This document shows positions 1-8,419 of a DNA stretch of 64,000 nt, in pieces. The position numbers and the translations under genes were made by a program. The notes beneath the pieces are model-generated. The model did not search any database and was not told where the DNA came from. It was given only the letters and a program-made list of their open reading frames with translations. The DNA lies in contig NZ_JACHBD010000002.1 of the NCBI RefSeq assembly GCF_014200175.1, positions 434,001 through 498,000 on the forward strand. The letters run 5' to 3'. Each line of letters opens with the position of its first letter. The stretch's first letter is position 1. Origin of the DNA: Rhizobium lentis (GTDB taxonomy: Bacteria > Pseudomonadota > Alphaproteobacteria > Rhizobiales > Rhizobiaceae).

Positions 1-18
1 ACGGCACGGTCCATGTGA
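1..18 (+). CDS. possible 3' end of upstream gene (flgA?)
   Basis: The first 18 bases read as five sense codons (T-A-R-S-M) and a TGA stop, ending 7 bases before the flgI start. In rhizobial flagellar clusters flgA lies directly upstream of flgI, so this may be the flgA tail. Only five codons are visible, so the call rests on position alone. Confidence 0.35.
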   Translation, partial: TARSM

Positions 19-25
19 GGGCAAA

Positions 26-1147
26 ATGAGATTGTTGTTCCGTTTCCTGACCCTTGCCGCGGTTCTCGCCATGAGCCTGGCCGACGTCGCTCCCGCCTGG
101 GCGCTGACGTCGCGCATCAAGGATATCGCCTCCCTCCAGGCCGGCCGCGACAATCAGCTGATCGGTTATGGCCTCATCGTCGGTCTGCAGGGCACCGGCG
201 ACGGCTTCCGGTCGTCGCCCTTCACCGAGCAGTCGATGCGGGCGATGCTGCAGAATCTCGGCATTTCGACGCAGGGCGGCCAGTCCAGCGCCAAGAACAC
301 CGCCGCCGTGATGGTCACCGCCAACCTCCCGCCGTTCGCAAGCCCCGGCAGCCGTATCGACGTGACGGTCAGCTCGCTCGGCGACGCGACGTCGCTGCGC
401 GGCGGCACGCTCGTCATGACCTCGCTTTCCGGAGCCGACGGCCAGATCTACGCCGTCGCGCAGGGCGCCGTCATCGTCTCCGGCTTTCAGGCCCAAGGCC
501 AGGCGGCGACCGTGACCGAAGGTGTGACCACCGCCGGCCGCGTGCCGGGCGGCGCCATTATCGAACGTGAGTTGCCCTCCCGCTTCAAGGATTCGGTCAA
601 TCTCGTGCTGCAGCTGCGCAATCCCGACTTCTCGACGGCGATCCGCATCGCCGACATCGTGAACGGTTATGCCTCGGCCCGCTTCGGCGGCCCGGTCGCC
701 GAAGCCAAGGATTCGCAGGAAGTGGTGATCCAGAAGCCGCGCCAGGCCGATCTCACCCGGCTGATGGCCGATGTCGAAAACCTCATCGTCGAAACCGATA
801 CGCCGGCCAAGGTTGTGATCAACGAGCGCACCGGAACAATCGTCATCGGCTCCGATGTCCGCGTCTCGCCGGTCGCCGTCAGCTACGGCACGCTGACGGT
901 CCAGGTCACCGAAACGCCGCAGATCATCCAGCCTGAACCTTTCTCGCGCGGCCGGACCGCGGTCCAGCCGCAGACCGATATCGCGGCTGAGCAGACCGGC
1001 GGACGCGTCGCCATCATCGACGGTCCCGACCTCAGGACCCTTGTCGCCGGCCTCAACAATATCGGTGTGAAACCGGATGGCATCATCGCCATTCTCCAGG
1101 GCATCAAATCGGCGGGCGCCCTGCAGGCGGAGCTTGTGCTGCAATGA
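26..1147 (+). CDS. flgI: flagellar P-ring protein FlgI
   Basis: FlgI builds the P ring around the flagellar rod in the peptidoglycan layer. The 373-residue product has the normal family length. A Sec signal peptide with a basic start and hydrophobic core ends at about residue 26 (A-W-A). Next comes the conserved segment SRIKDIASLQ, then the GYGLIVGLQGTGDG block at residues 47-60, and the C-terminal LNNIGVKPDGIIAILQ helix that is typical of FlgI. The ATG at 26 is preceded by GAGGG. The gene overlaps motE by 4 bases (ATGA), so it sits in a tightly packed flgI-motE-flgH-fliL-fliP run. The identification is firm because these segments are diagnostic of the family. Confidence 0.97.
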   Translation: MRLLFRFLTLAAVLAMSLADVAPAWALTSRIKDIASLQAGRDNQLIGYGLIVGLQGTGDGFRSSPFTEQSMRAMLQNLGISTQGGQSSAKNTAAVMVTANLPPFASPGSRIDVTVSSLGDATSLRGGTLVMTSLSGADGQIYAVAQGAVIVSGFQAQGQAATVTEGVTTAGRVPGGAIIERELPSRFKDSVNLVLQLRNPDFSTAIRIADIVNGYASARFGGPVAEAKDSQEVVIQKPRQADLTRLMADVENLIVETDTPAKVVINERTGTIVIGSDVRVSPVAVSYGTLTVQVTETPQIIQPEPFSRGRTAVQPQTDIAAEQTGGRVAIIDGPDLRTLVAGLNNIGVKPDGIIAILQGIKSAGALQAELVLQ

Positions 1148-1683
1148 AGACGATCCTGAACACCGACCTGACGGTCTTGCAATTGCTGCGCCGGCTGGCG
1201 CTCCCGGCAGCAGGCCTCATCCTTCTGTCGATCCCCGGCGCCTTCGCGCAGCAGCACCCGGAGGGAGACATCACGTCTGAGGACGAGATCAAGCAATTCT
1301 GCACCAACATTGCCGATCCCGCCCGCGACCAGCGTTACCTCCTGCAGAAGCAGGAACTGGAAAGGCTTCGCGCCGACATCGACGCCCGCATGGCGGAGAT
1401 GGACAAGCGCAAGGCCGAATATCAGGATTGGCTGAAGCGGCGCGACGATTTCCTGAAGCAGGCGGAAGCCGGTCTCACCGAAATCTACAGGAAGATGAAG
1501 CCGGACGCGGCGGCGCTCCAGCTGCAGGATATGAAGATCGAGGTGGCCTCCGCCGTGATCATGCGGCTCGGCCCGCGCCAGTCGAGCCTCATCCTCAACG
1601 AGATGGACCCGCAGAAAGCAGCCTCCATCGCCAGCGTCATCGCCAGTGCGTCCGATCCCAATACGTCGAAGGATCCTTCATGA
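1144..1683 (+). CDS. motE: MotE, chaperone of the motility protein MotC
   Basis: MotE is a periplasmic chaperone known in Sinorhizobium meliloti, where it stabilises and folds MotC and forms a disulfide-linked dimer. The 179-residue product has a signal peptide ending near residue 35 (A-F-A). A single cysteine at residue 53 would fit an intermolecular disulfide. A long charged coiled coil follows at about residues 64-115, and then an MgtE-N-like helical segment at about 120-165. The start overlaps flgI by 4 bases, and the stop overlaps the flgH start. The place between flgI and flgH is the same as in other rhizobia. The role is taken from family knowledge; the coiled coil and cysteine are seen directly. 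Confidence 0.9.
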   Translation: MKTILNTDLTVLQLLRRLALPAAGLILLSIPGAFAQQHPEGDITSEDEIKQFCTNIADPARDQRYLLQKQELERLRADIDARMAEMDKRKAEYQDWLKRRDDFLKQAEAGLTEIYRKMKPDAAALQLQDMKIEVASAVIMRLGPRQSSLILNEMDPQKAASIASVIASASDPNTSKDPS

Positions 1684-2396
1684 ACATGCGTTTCCCGGCC
1701 GCGATCGCCGCTCTCGCACTCCTTGCAGGCTGCCAGTCTCCGACGGCGGTCAGCGAGATCGGCCGCGCGCCCGCCATGAGCCCGATCGGCAGCGGCCTTG
1801 CCTATGGCCAGACGCCGCAGATGGCGCTCTATCCGAAGCAGCCGCGCGCCGTCGCGCAGGGTTATTCGCTGTGGAGCGATTCGCAGGCCGCCCTGTTCAA
1901 GGACGCACGCGCGCTCAACGTCGGCGACATTCTGACCGTCGACATCCAGATCAACGACAAGGCCTCCTTCGACAACGAGACCAACCGCAGCCGCACGAAT
2001 TCGAGCGGCATGAACTGGGACATCAACGCCCAGATTTTCGGCTGGACGCCTGAATCCAAGACCGACCTGACCTACGGCTCCGACACCAGCACTGACGGCA
2101 AGGGCAAGATCGAGCGCACCGACAAGATCACCCTTCTGGTCGCGGCCGTCGTCACCGGCATTCTCGAAAACGGTAACCTCGTCATATCAGGCTCGCAGGA
2201 GGTGCGCCTGAACCAGGAGCTGCGCATCCTGAACGTCGCCGGTATCGTGCGTCCGCAGGACGTCAACGCCGAAAACCAGATCTCCTATGACAAGATCGCC
2301 GAAGCCCGCATCTCCTATGGCGGCCGCGGCCGCCTGATGGAAGTGCAGCAGCCTCCGCGCGGCCAGCAGGCCGTCGACCTTTTCTCGCCGCTTTGA
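1680..2396 (+). CDS. flgH: flagellar L-ring lipoprotein FlgH
   Basis: FlgH forms the outer-membrane L ring of the basal body. I chose the ATG at 1680, which overlaps the motE stop and gives 238 residues, the usual FlgH size. The open frame extends further upstream, but that part lies inside motE. From this start the protein begins with a lipoprotein signal ending in L-L-A-G-C, with the acylated cysteine at residue 18. The later segments SLWSDSQAALFKDARA, VGDILTV and SGSQEVRLNQELRIL are typical FlgH sequence, as is the GRGRLMEVQQPPRGQQ tail. An ATG at 1686 would remove only two residues. Confidence 0.96.
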   Translation: MNMRFPAAIAALALLAGCQSPTAVSEIGRAPAMSPIGSGLAYGQTPQMALYPKQPRAVAQGYSLWSDSQAALFKDARALNVGDILTVDIQINDKASFDNETNRSRTNSSGMNWDINAQIFGWTPESKTDLTYGSDTSTDGKGKIERTDKITLLVAAVVTGILENGNLVISGSQEVRLNQELRILNVAGIVRPQDVNAENQISYDKIAEARISYGGRGRLMEVQQPPRGQQAVDLFSPL

Positions 2397-2408
2397 GGCC
2401 GAACGACG

Positions 2409-2915
2409 ATGGCAGACGCAGACTTAAGCGCAGGTCAACCGAAGAAGAAATCCGGCCCGCTGATGACGATCATCGGCGTCGCCATCCTGACCTTGCTCGG
2501 CGCCGGCGGCGGCTGGGCGGTCGGCACGATCGTCGCGCCCGAGATCAAGGGCGCCAAGGAGGCCGAACAGGCCAAGGAGGCCGAAGCTAAGAAGAAGGCC
2601 GAGGAAGGCCTGGCGCGCATCTCGACCGAGGCCAACAACGTCGTCCAGCTCGAACCGATCACCTCGAACCTCGCCTACCCCTCGGAAAACTGGGTGCGGC
2701 TGGAAGTCGCGCTGCTGTTCAACGGGCCGCCTGACGTCAAGGTTTCGGAGGATATTCATCAGGATATCCTCGCTTATATCAGGACCGTTTCGCTGCAGCA
2801 GATCGAGGGCCCGCGAGGCTTCCAATATCTCAAGGATGACATTCAGGAACGTGTTGACCTTCGCTCGCAAGGGCGGGTATCGAAGGTCATGTTCAGGACA
2901 TTTGTCATCGAATGA
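2409..2915 (+). CDS. fliL: flagellar basal-body protein FliL
   Basis: FliL is a single-pass inner-membrane protein that associates with the stator around the MS ring and affects torque. The 168-residue product has a short cytoplasmic K-rich start and one membrane segment at about residues 19-41. A charged K/E/A-rich stalk follows at about 45-75, and then the periplasmic SPFH-like domain with NLAYPSENWVRLEVALLF. It follows flgH by 12 bases and overlaps fliP by 4 bases, so translation of the two is probably coupled. Placement next to fliP matches rhizobial clusters. Confidence 0.95.
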   Translation: MADADLSAGQPKKKSGPLMTIIGVAILTLLGAGGGWAVGTIVAPEIKGAKEAEQAKEAEAKKKAEEGLARISTEANNVVQLEPITSNLAYPSENWVRLEVALLFNGPPDVKVSEDIHQDILAYIRTVSLQQIEGPRGFQYLKDDIQERVDLRSQGRVSKVMFRTFVIE

Positions 2916-3649
2916 TTCGATTAATAATTTTCCTTGCCGCCATGATGGCGGTACCGGAACTGGCGGTGGCACAGCAGCTGCCGACTGACTTGTTGAATGT
3001 GCCGGTCGATGGCTCCGTCGCCGCCTGGATCATCCGCACCTTCGGCCTGCTGACCATTCTTTCGGTCGCGCCGGGCATCCTGATCATGGTGACGAGCTTC
3101 CCGCGCTTCATCATCGCTTTCTCGATCCTGCGCTCCGGCATGGGCCTCTCCTCGACGCCCTCCAACATGATCCTGCTGTCGCTGTCGCTGTTCATGACCT
3201 TCTACGTCATGTCTCCGACCTTCGATCAGGCCTGGCAGAACGGCGTGCAGCCGCTGCTTGCCAATCAGATCAACGAGACCGAGGCGGTCCAGCGTATCGG
3301 CGAACCATTCCGTACCTTCATGGCGGCCAATACCCGTGACAAGGATCTGGCGCTCTTCGTCGATCTGGCGCGCGAACGCGGCCAGACTATCCAGACATCG
3401 GATCCGATCGACTACCGGGTGCTGATTCCAGCCTTCATGATTTCCGAGATCCGCCGCGGCTTCGAGATCGGCTTTCTCGTCGTGCTGCCGTTCCTCGTCA
3501 TCGACCTCATCGTCGCGACCATCACCATGGCGATGGGCATGATGATGCTGCCGCCGACCTCGATCTCGCTGCCGTTCAAGATTCTCTTTTTCGTGCTGAT
3601 CGACGGCTGGAACCTCCTCGTTGGCAGCCTGGTGCGCTCGTTCAGCTGA
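2912..3649 (+). CDS. fliP: flagellar type III export gate protein FliP
   Basis: FliP forms, with FliQ and FliR, the core export gate through which rod, hook and filament subunits pass. The 245-residue product has a cleavable signal peptide (about residues 1-20), as known for FliP. The signature stretch TSFPRFIIAFSILRSGMG follows, then an acidic periplasmic loop, and two C-terminal membrane segments around FEIGFLVVLPFLVIDLIV and MMMLPPTSISLPFKILFFV. The start overlaps fliL (ATGA). It is the last gene before a strong intrinsic terminator. fliQ and fliR lie about 19-22 kb downstream, so the gate genes are split between two operons. Confidence 0.97.
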   Translation: MIRLIIFLAAMMAVPELAVAQQLPTDLLNVPVDGSVAAWIIRTFGLLTILSVAPGILIMVTSFPRFIIAFSILRSGMGLSSTPSNMILLSLSLFMTFYVMSPTFDQAWQNGVQPLLANQINETEAVQRIGEPFRTFMAANTRDKDLALFVDLARERGQTIQTSDPIDYRVLIPAFMISEIRRGFEIGFLVVLPFLVIDLIVATITMAMGMMMLPPTSISLPFKILFFVLIDGWNLLVGSLVRSFS

Positions 3650-3677
3650 TACGCCGCCGCCCATCATTGGCCACAAG

Positions 3678-3709
3678 AAAACCCCGCCGGAGCGGTCCGG
3701 CGGGGTTTT
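3678..3709 (+). terminator. intrinsic terminator after fliP
   Basis: A perfect 13-bp inverted repeat (AAAACCCCGCCGG and its complement) with a 6-base loop ends in TTTT. It lies between the convergent fliP and glycosyltransferase genes. The A-run and T-run flanks make it able to act in both directions. Confidence 0.9.
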
Positions 3710-3726
3710 CCATGCAAGTCGAACCC

Positions 3727-5643
3727 TTACTCGGAAGCGAAAGGGGCGGTGCGTGGCGGCAGCGCCGGAATGTCCATGTGCTCTGGGGCGAGATGCTGTT
3801 TGGCACGGTCGGCCATGATTTCGTAGGCCTGCTCCAGATGATTGCAGAAACGTTCGGCGTCGAAGAGTGGCGCGATATAACGCTTCTCCTTCAGGCGCGC
3901 CTTGTATTCGGCGATCCGCCCGGGATTCTGCGCCAGCTCGACGGCAAGATCCTCGTAGGCCTGCAGGTCGCCGGCAACGAGCTCGGGCAGATCGATTGCT
4001 CTCAGCAGACTCTCGCTGACGCGTGAGGCGAAATTGGTACCCTTGACGGTCAGAACCGGCAGGCCGCCCCAGAGCTGCTCCGAGGTGGTCGTGTGGCCGT
4101 TGACGGGGAAAGTGTCGATGCCGAGGTCGGCCGCCTGCTGGCGGTCTATATGTTGTTCATAGGGTGCGCGCGGGCAGAAGATGATCCGCTTGGGCGAGAT
4201 GCCTGCCGTCTGGAAGTGCTTCAACAGGTTCGCCTGGTTGCGCGGCGTATTCGCCATCAGCCAGAGCACACTGTTCGGCGCCCGCTTGAGGATCCGGCAC
4301 CAGCTGTTGATCGTCTCCGGCGTGATTTTGCGGTTGCCGTTGAAAGAGGCAAATATGAAGGCCTCTTCCGGCAGGCCGAGCTGCTCGCGGGTGACCGGAC
4401 GCGGCTTCGGACGATGCATCGGGTCGTTCGGCTGGTAGCTCTCCGGCAGCCGGCAGAATTTCTCGTGATAGAACGGCTTTGCGACTTCGGGCAGGACGGA
4501 ATGGTCGCCGATGACGTAGTCGAGGTCGATGTTGACCGTGCTGCCGGGAAAACCGAGCCAGCCGACATGGACGGGTGCAAGCGGCAGGTTGAAGGCTGCT
4601 GCGCGGCTGCCTGACGTATGGCCCTTCAGATCGACCATGATGTCGATATTATGCTCGCGCACGACTGCCAGCACCGCCTGGTCGGAGAAGCCGTGAATGT
4701 CGACGATCCTGCCCCAGCGGCTGCGATCGGTCTCATTGTGCTTCAGATATTCCGGCCCGGTATGGCAGAAGAGCGTCACCTCGAACCGGTCCTTGTCATG
4801 CAGCTCGAGGATGCGCTGCAACAGCTTCATCGTCGCGTGGCGATCCCAGAAGTCCGACGACATGTAGCCGATCCGGATCTTGTTTGACCATGTGTGCGGC
4901 TGGTTGCGGCGGAAAGCTATCCGTTCCTGGTTGAGCGGCGTGGTGCCAATCGTTGCATACCTGTTGAAATCCTCGTTGCCGCACCAGTGCAGATGATAGA
5001 AGGGGTTGTCCTTGCGCAGAATCTCGAGATCGCCCTTTGCCAGGGCCCCGTCGATCACCGCCCGATGCTTGGCTGCCTCTTCGAAATCGTTGAATTCGCG
5101 GGCGAAAACAAGATGGAGAAAGCGGAAGGCGTGATTGCCCGGAAAACGCTTGAAGAGATTGCGCGCAAGCGTCTGGTTGGTTGCGTCGTTGAGATCGTCG
5201 CTGAGCAGCAGGGCCGCCAGGCGCATGTGATCGGGATTCATGCTTTCCGACAGCACCGTCTTGAACGGGCGGATGATATCCCGCTGCTGGCGCTTCAGAT
5301 AGATCGCGGTGATGATGAAGGCGAGTTCGGCATCTTCCTGCGCCCTGCTGAGATTGCGCATGGCGATCAGCAGCGCTTCGTCCTCGTTGCCGGTCTCGTA
5401 ATAGAGCTTGGCAGCCTGTTTCTGATATTCGTAGGCGTTCGGTCCTTCGCAATTGCCGGCCAGGCCATAGGCTTTCGCGGCATCGGCTTTGAAGCCGAGC
5501 TGCACGAGGTTCTTGGCCAGCAGCGCGTAGGTCTTGGCGTCCTGCTGGATATCCATGAGCTGGTTGAGCGTCGCCAAGGACTGTGTGTAGCGGCCCGCCT
5601 GATAGTCTCTGGATGCCGCAGAGAACGAAACTTTGCTGTTCAA
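3727..5643 (-). CDS. GT41-family (SPINDLY/OGT-type) TPR glycosyltransferase
   Basis: The C-terminal two-thirds matches the O-GlcNAc transferase (GT41) family, whose members move a sugar from a nucleotide donor to Ser/Thr. Visible hallmarks are IGYMSSDF with a following His at about residue 269, GHTSGSRAA, the block ending FNGNRK with Lys at about 439, the neighbouring SVLWLM, and FPVNGHTTTSEQLWGGLPV. The N-terminal ~250 residues are TPR-like helical repeats. I chose the TTG at 5643 (638 residues) because GGAG lies 7 bases upstream. The open frame continues to 5853, but that part shows no family pattern. It sits between fliP and four flagellin genes, so flagellin is an inferred substrate. The exact donor sugar cannot be read from sequence. 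Confidence 0.85.
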   Translation of the reverse strand: MNSKVSFSAASRDYQAGRYTQSLATLNQLMDIQQDAKTYALLAKNLVQLGFKADAAKAYGLAGNCEGPNAYEYQKQAAKLYYETGNEDEALLIAMRNLSRAQEDAELAFIITAIYLKRQQRDIIRPFKTVLSESMNPDHMRLAALLLSDDLNDATNQTLARNLFKRFPGNHAFRFLHLVFAREFNDFEEAAKHRAVIDGALAKGDLEILRKDNPFYHLHWCGNEDFNRYATIGTTPLNQERIAFRRNQPHTWSNKIRIGYMSSDFWDRHATMKLLQRILELHDKDRFEVTLFCHTGPEYLKHNETDRSRWGRIVDIHGFSDQAVLAVVREHNIDIMVDLKGHTSGSRAAAFNLPLAPVHVGWLGFPGSTVNIDLDYVIGDHSVLPEVAKPFYHEKFCRLPESYQPNDPMHRPKPRPVTREQLGLPEEAFIFASFNGNRKITPETINSWCRILKRAPNSVLWLMANTPRNQANLLKHFQTAGISPKRIIFCPRAPYEQHIDRQQAADLGIDTFPVNGHTTTSEQLWGGLPVLTVKGTNFASRVSESLLRAIDLPELVAGDLQAYEDLAVELAQNPGRIAEYKARLKEKRYIAPLFDAERFCNHLEQAYEIMADRAKQHLAPEHMDIPALPPRTAPFASE

Positions 5644-6075
5644 AACCCAACTCCGTGAAGGAAATGTTCTGGCATGGCTGTCGATCGCCCGGCGTAGGCA
5701 CGGACCGTCCTCCCCGAAAACGGTCGGATGATCCGATGGTGCTATCCCGGCACCTGCCACATTGCCATCCGAAGCTTGCTTGAAACCGGTGCGTCTGATG
5801 AAGACGCTTCCTTTCGGGAGAGGAAAACGGTTTCTTTCCCGGTATGTTAGCATGCGAAGAAACAGATTCAGCCGGTATTAACTATGCGATGGAAGGCGCC
5901 GGCACGACACCTAGATTTTTAAGAAGTTGGCAAGCAATGGCTGCGAGATTGCCCTGGACATGACGGGTTTGGGCCGAACAAACAGGCGCCAAGTAGCATG
6001 AAGCTGGTCCGTCATCGCCGGTACTACAGTCCGGTATGTCCTCCTTTTTGTATCTAGTTTCCAGGGGACAGATTT
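5644..6075. promoter_or_regulatory. intergenic region between glycosyltransferase and flaA
   Basis: This 432-base stretch separates the divergent glycosyltransferase and flaA. It should hold both promoters. The glycosyltransferase frame stays open through 5853, but the chosen TTG start makes that part non-coding. The only structure I can support is the flagellin leader element at 5997-6041, which is listed separately. I do not see a convincing sigma-70 or sigma-28 box. Confidence 0.5.
5997..6041 (+). promoter_or_regulatory. flagellin leader element upstream of flaA
   Basis: CATGAAGCTGGTCC starts at 5997. CCGG follows at 6018-6021 and again at 6031-6034, the second as part of CCGGTATGTCC. The same order and near-same spacing recur before flaB, flaC and flaD. 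The paired CCGG boxes could form a short hairpin in the mRNA. Whether the element is a promoter part or a 5' UTR control site is not known. Confidence 0.6.
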
Positions 6076-6981
6076 ATGACAAGCATTAACACCAATTCTT
6101 CCGCAATGGCTGCTCTGCAGACGCTGCGCAGCGTCAACCAGAACCTCAACAGCACGCAGAACCACGTTTCTTCTGGTTACCGCGTTGAAAAGGCTTCGGA
6201 CAACGCTGCTTACTGGTCGATCGCAACGACCATGCGTTCGGACAACAAGGCTCTCTCGGCTGTTTCCGACGCTCTCGGCATGGGTGCCGCCAAGGTCGAT
6301 ACCGCTTACACCGCAATGGACAGCGCCATCGACGTCGTCGGCGACATCAAGGCCAAGCTGGTCGCCGCCACTGAAAACGGCGTCGACAAGGCCAAGGTCC
6401 AGGAAGAAATCAGCCAGCTGCAGGAGCAGCTGAAGAGCATCGCACAGTCGGCCTCCTTCAACGGCGAAAACTGGGTTGCCGGCGCTGACGGCACCAAGAG
6501 CGTTGTTTCCTCGTTCGTCCGCGACGGCTCCAACGCCGTTTCGGTCACCACGACCGACTATGTTCTCGACGACGGCTCCGCAGGCAACGTTCTGTTCGGC
6601 ATGAGCAACGGCACGGTCGAAACCTCCACGGGCATCCTCGGCACCTCGAATGGCGCGACCGGTTCGATCTACGCGATGGACATCACCAACTTCACCGCCG
6701 GCCAGATCCAGACGGCTCTGACCAATGTTGAGGCGGCTCTGAAGTCGATGACCAGCGCCGGCGCTGCTCTCGGCTCGCTCTCCAAGCGCATCGACAGCCA
6801 GGACGACTTCGTCTCCGCGCTCAGCGACTCGATCGACTCGGGTATCGGCCGCCTCGTCGATGCCAACATGGAAGAAGAATCTTCCAAGCTCAGCGCCCTG
6901 CAGACCCAGCAGCAGCTGGCGATCCAGTCGCTGTCGATCGCGAATTCCTCTTCGCAGAACATCCTGTCGCTCTTCCGCTAA
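6076..6981 (+). CDS. flaA: flagellin FlaA
   Basis: Flagellin subunits form the filament after export and FlgK/FlgL capping. The 301-residue product has the conserved D0/D1 ends: an N-terminal half with SSGYRVEKASDNAAYWSIAT, and a C-terminal half ending SLSIANSSSQNILSLFR. A short variable middle lies at about residues 145-215. It is the first of four tandem flagellins and is almost identical to flaB in long DNA tracts. The ATG at 6076 has AGGGGA upstream. In rhizobia with several flagellins FlaA is usually the main subunit; that rank is family knowledge, not seen here. A strong terminator follows, so it is probably transcribed alone. Confidence 0.95.
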   Translation: MTSINTNSSAMAALQTLRSVNQNLNSTQNHVSSGYRVEKASDNAAYWSIATTMRSDNKALSAVSDALGMGAAKVDTAYTAMDSAIDVVGDIKAKLVAATENGVDKAKVQEEISQLQEQLKSIAQSASFNGENWVAGADGTKSVVSSFVRDGSNAVSVTTTDYVLDDGSAGNVLFGMSNGTVETSTGILGTSNGATGSIYAMDITNFTAGQIQTALTNVEAALKSMTSAGAALGSLSKRIDSQDDFVSALSDSIDSGIGRLVDANMEEESSKLSALQTQQQLAIQSLSIANSSSQNILSLFR

Positions 6982-7007
6982 AAGCGGTCGGCACCAGGTT
7001 TCCAAAG

Positions 7008-7043
7008 TTTCGCGGCCGGGTCGTCCCCGGCCGCGAAATGTTT
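7008..7043 (+). terminator. intrinsic terminator after flaA
   Basis: A perfect 13-bp stem (TTTCGCGGCCGGG at 7008-7020 with its complement at 7026-7038) and a 5-base loop are followed by TGTTTT. It closes the flaA transcript. Confidence 0.88.
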
Positions 7044-7158
7044 TAATATAAGGTTAATAAAAATCCTTCTAAGTCTCAGATATTTTTACGCTATTTCCAT
7101 TTCCGATTTAGTTTTCCTTAACCATCTTGCTGTTTTCTAGGCCCCATCGAAACGGCGA

Positions 7159-7231
7159 GTTAACCTTAACGACAATGGTTAACAGGCATGATGCTGATCG
7201 CTGTGGGCCGGCCGAAAATCCGGAATGTCCC
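7159..7231 (+). promoter_or_regulatory. flaB upstream and leader element
   Basis: Two GTTAAC hexamers (7159-7164 and 7178-7183) are followed 9 bases later by CATGATGCTGATC (7187). CCGG then occurs at 7208-7211 and 7220-7223, the second in CCGGAATGTCCC. The arrangement matches the flaC upstream region almost base for base. The GTTAAC pair is shared with flaC only; the CATGA-to-CCGG part is shared with all four flagellins. Confidence 0.6.
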
Positions 7232-7265
7232 TTCTTAAAATCTGCCAACAAGGGGCAAGCAAACT

Positions 7266-8174
7266 ATGACGAGCATCAACACCAATAACGCTGCAATGGC
7301 AGCCCTCCAGACTCTCCGTGGCATCAACCAGGGTCTCCAGACGACCCAGGCTCACGTTTCGTCCGGCTATCGCGTTGGCCAGGCTTCCGACAATGCTGCT
7401 TACTGGTCGATCGCAACGACCATGCGTTCGGACAATAAGGCTCTCTCGGCTGTTTCCGACGCTCTCGGTCTCGGCGCCGCCAAGGTCGACACCGCTTACT
7501 CCGCCATGGACAGCGCCATCGACGTCGTCGGCGACATCAAGGCCAAGCTGGTTGCCGCCACTGAAAACGGCGTCGACAAGGCCAAGGTCCAGGAAGAAAT
7601 CAGCCAGCTGCAGCAGCAGCTCCTGAGCGTCGCTCAGTCGGCTTCTTTTTCCGGTGAAAACTGGGTTGCCGGCGCTGACGGCACCAAGAGTGTCGTTGCG
7701 TCCTTCGTCCGTGACGGCTCCAACGCCGTTTCGGTCGTGATGACCGACTACATTCTCGACGACGGCTCCGCAGGCAACGTTCTGTTCGGCATGAGCAACG
7801 GTGCGGTCGAAACCTCCACGGGCATCCTCGGCACCTCGAATGGTGCGACCGGTTCCGTCTACGCGATGGACATCACCAACTTCACCCTCGGCCAGATCCA
7901 GACCGCTCTGACCAACGTTGAATCGGCCCTGAAGTCCATGACCAGCGCCGGTGCTGCTCTCGGTTCGATCTCCAAGCGCATCGAGCTTCAGGAAAACTTC
8001 GTGTCGGCTCTCAGCGACTCGATCGACTCTGGTGTTGGCCGTCTCGTCGATGCCAACATGGAAGAAGAATCCTCCAAGCTCAGCGCTCTGCAGACCCAGC
8101 AGCAGCTGGCCGTCCAGTCGCTGTCGATCGCGAACTCCTCGTCGCAGACCATCCTGTCGCTGTTCCGCGGCTAA
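7266..8174 (+). CDS. flaB: flagellin FlaB
   Basis: This 302-residue flagellin has the same D0/D1 organisation as FlaA. Conserved ends are SSGYRVGQASDNAAYWSIAT near the N-terminus and SLSIANSSSQTILSLFRG at the C-terminus. Much of the coding DNA is identical to flaA, including synonymous positions, which suggests recent conversion between the copies. The ATG at 7266 follows AAGGGGCAAGC. It has its own leader element and its own terminator, so its expression can be set separately from flaA and flaC. Confidence 0.95.
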   Translation: MTSINTNNAAMAALQTLRGINQGLQTTQAHVSSGYRVGQASDNAAYWSIATTMRSDNKALSAVSDALGLGAAKVDTAYSAMDSAIDVVGDIKAKLVAATENGVDKAKVQEEISQLQQQLLSVAQSASFSGENWVAGADGTKSVVASFVRDGSNAVSVVMTDYILDDGSAGNVLFGMSNGAVETSTGILGTSNGATGSVYAMDITNFTLGQIQTALTNVESALKSMTSAGAALGSISKRIELQENFVSALSDSIDSGVGRLVDANMEEESSKLSALQTQQQLAVQSLSIANSSSQTILSLFRG

Positions 8175-8224
8175 TAGCCCTCGGAAACATCGGCCCGCCG
8201 GTCTCCGGCGGCGCCACACAATCG

Positions 8225-8254
8225 AGCCGCGCTTCGATGGAGCGCGGCTTTTTT
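8225..8254 (+). terminator. intrinsic terminator after flaB
   Basis: A 9-bp stem (AGCCGCGCT at 8225-8233 with its complement at 8241-8249) and a 7-base loop are followed by a T-run. It closes the flaB transcript. Confidence 0.9.
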
Positions 8255-8312
8255 ATTTCCGTTAACGATCGATTAACCATAATGCTGTTTTCTCTGGTCA
8301 ACGAGACGGCGG

Positions 8313-8385
8313 GTTAACCAAATTTAAAAACCGGTTAACAGGCATGAGGCTGGTCCCCGTTCCCGGTAGCTATCCGGAATGTCCC
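8313..8385 (+). promoter_or_regulatory. flaC upstream and leader element
   Basis: GTTAAC occurs at 8313-8318 and 8334-8339, then CATGAGGCTGGTCC at 8343, CCGG at 8363-8366 and CCGGAATGTCCC at 8374-8385. Order and spacing copy the flaB leader, including the later TGCCAACAAGGGGCAA before the start codon. Confidence 0.6.
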
Positions 8386-8419
8386 TTTTTTCCATTTGCC
8401 AACAAGGGGCAATCATTTC

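Noticed and set aside
5644..5853. N-terminal extension of the glycosyltransferase to 5853
   Set aside because: The extra 70 codons show no TPR or family pattern and no ribosome site before the upstream start, while the TTG at 5643 has GGAG at good spacing.
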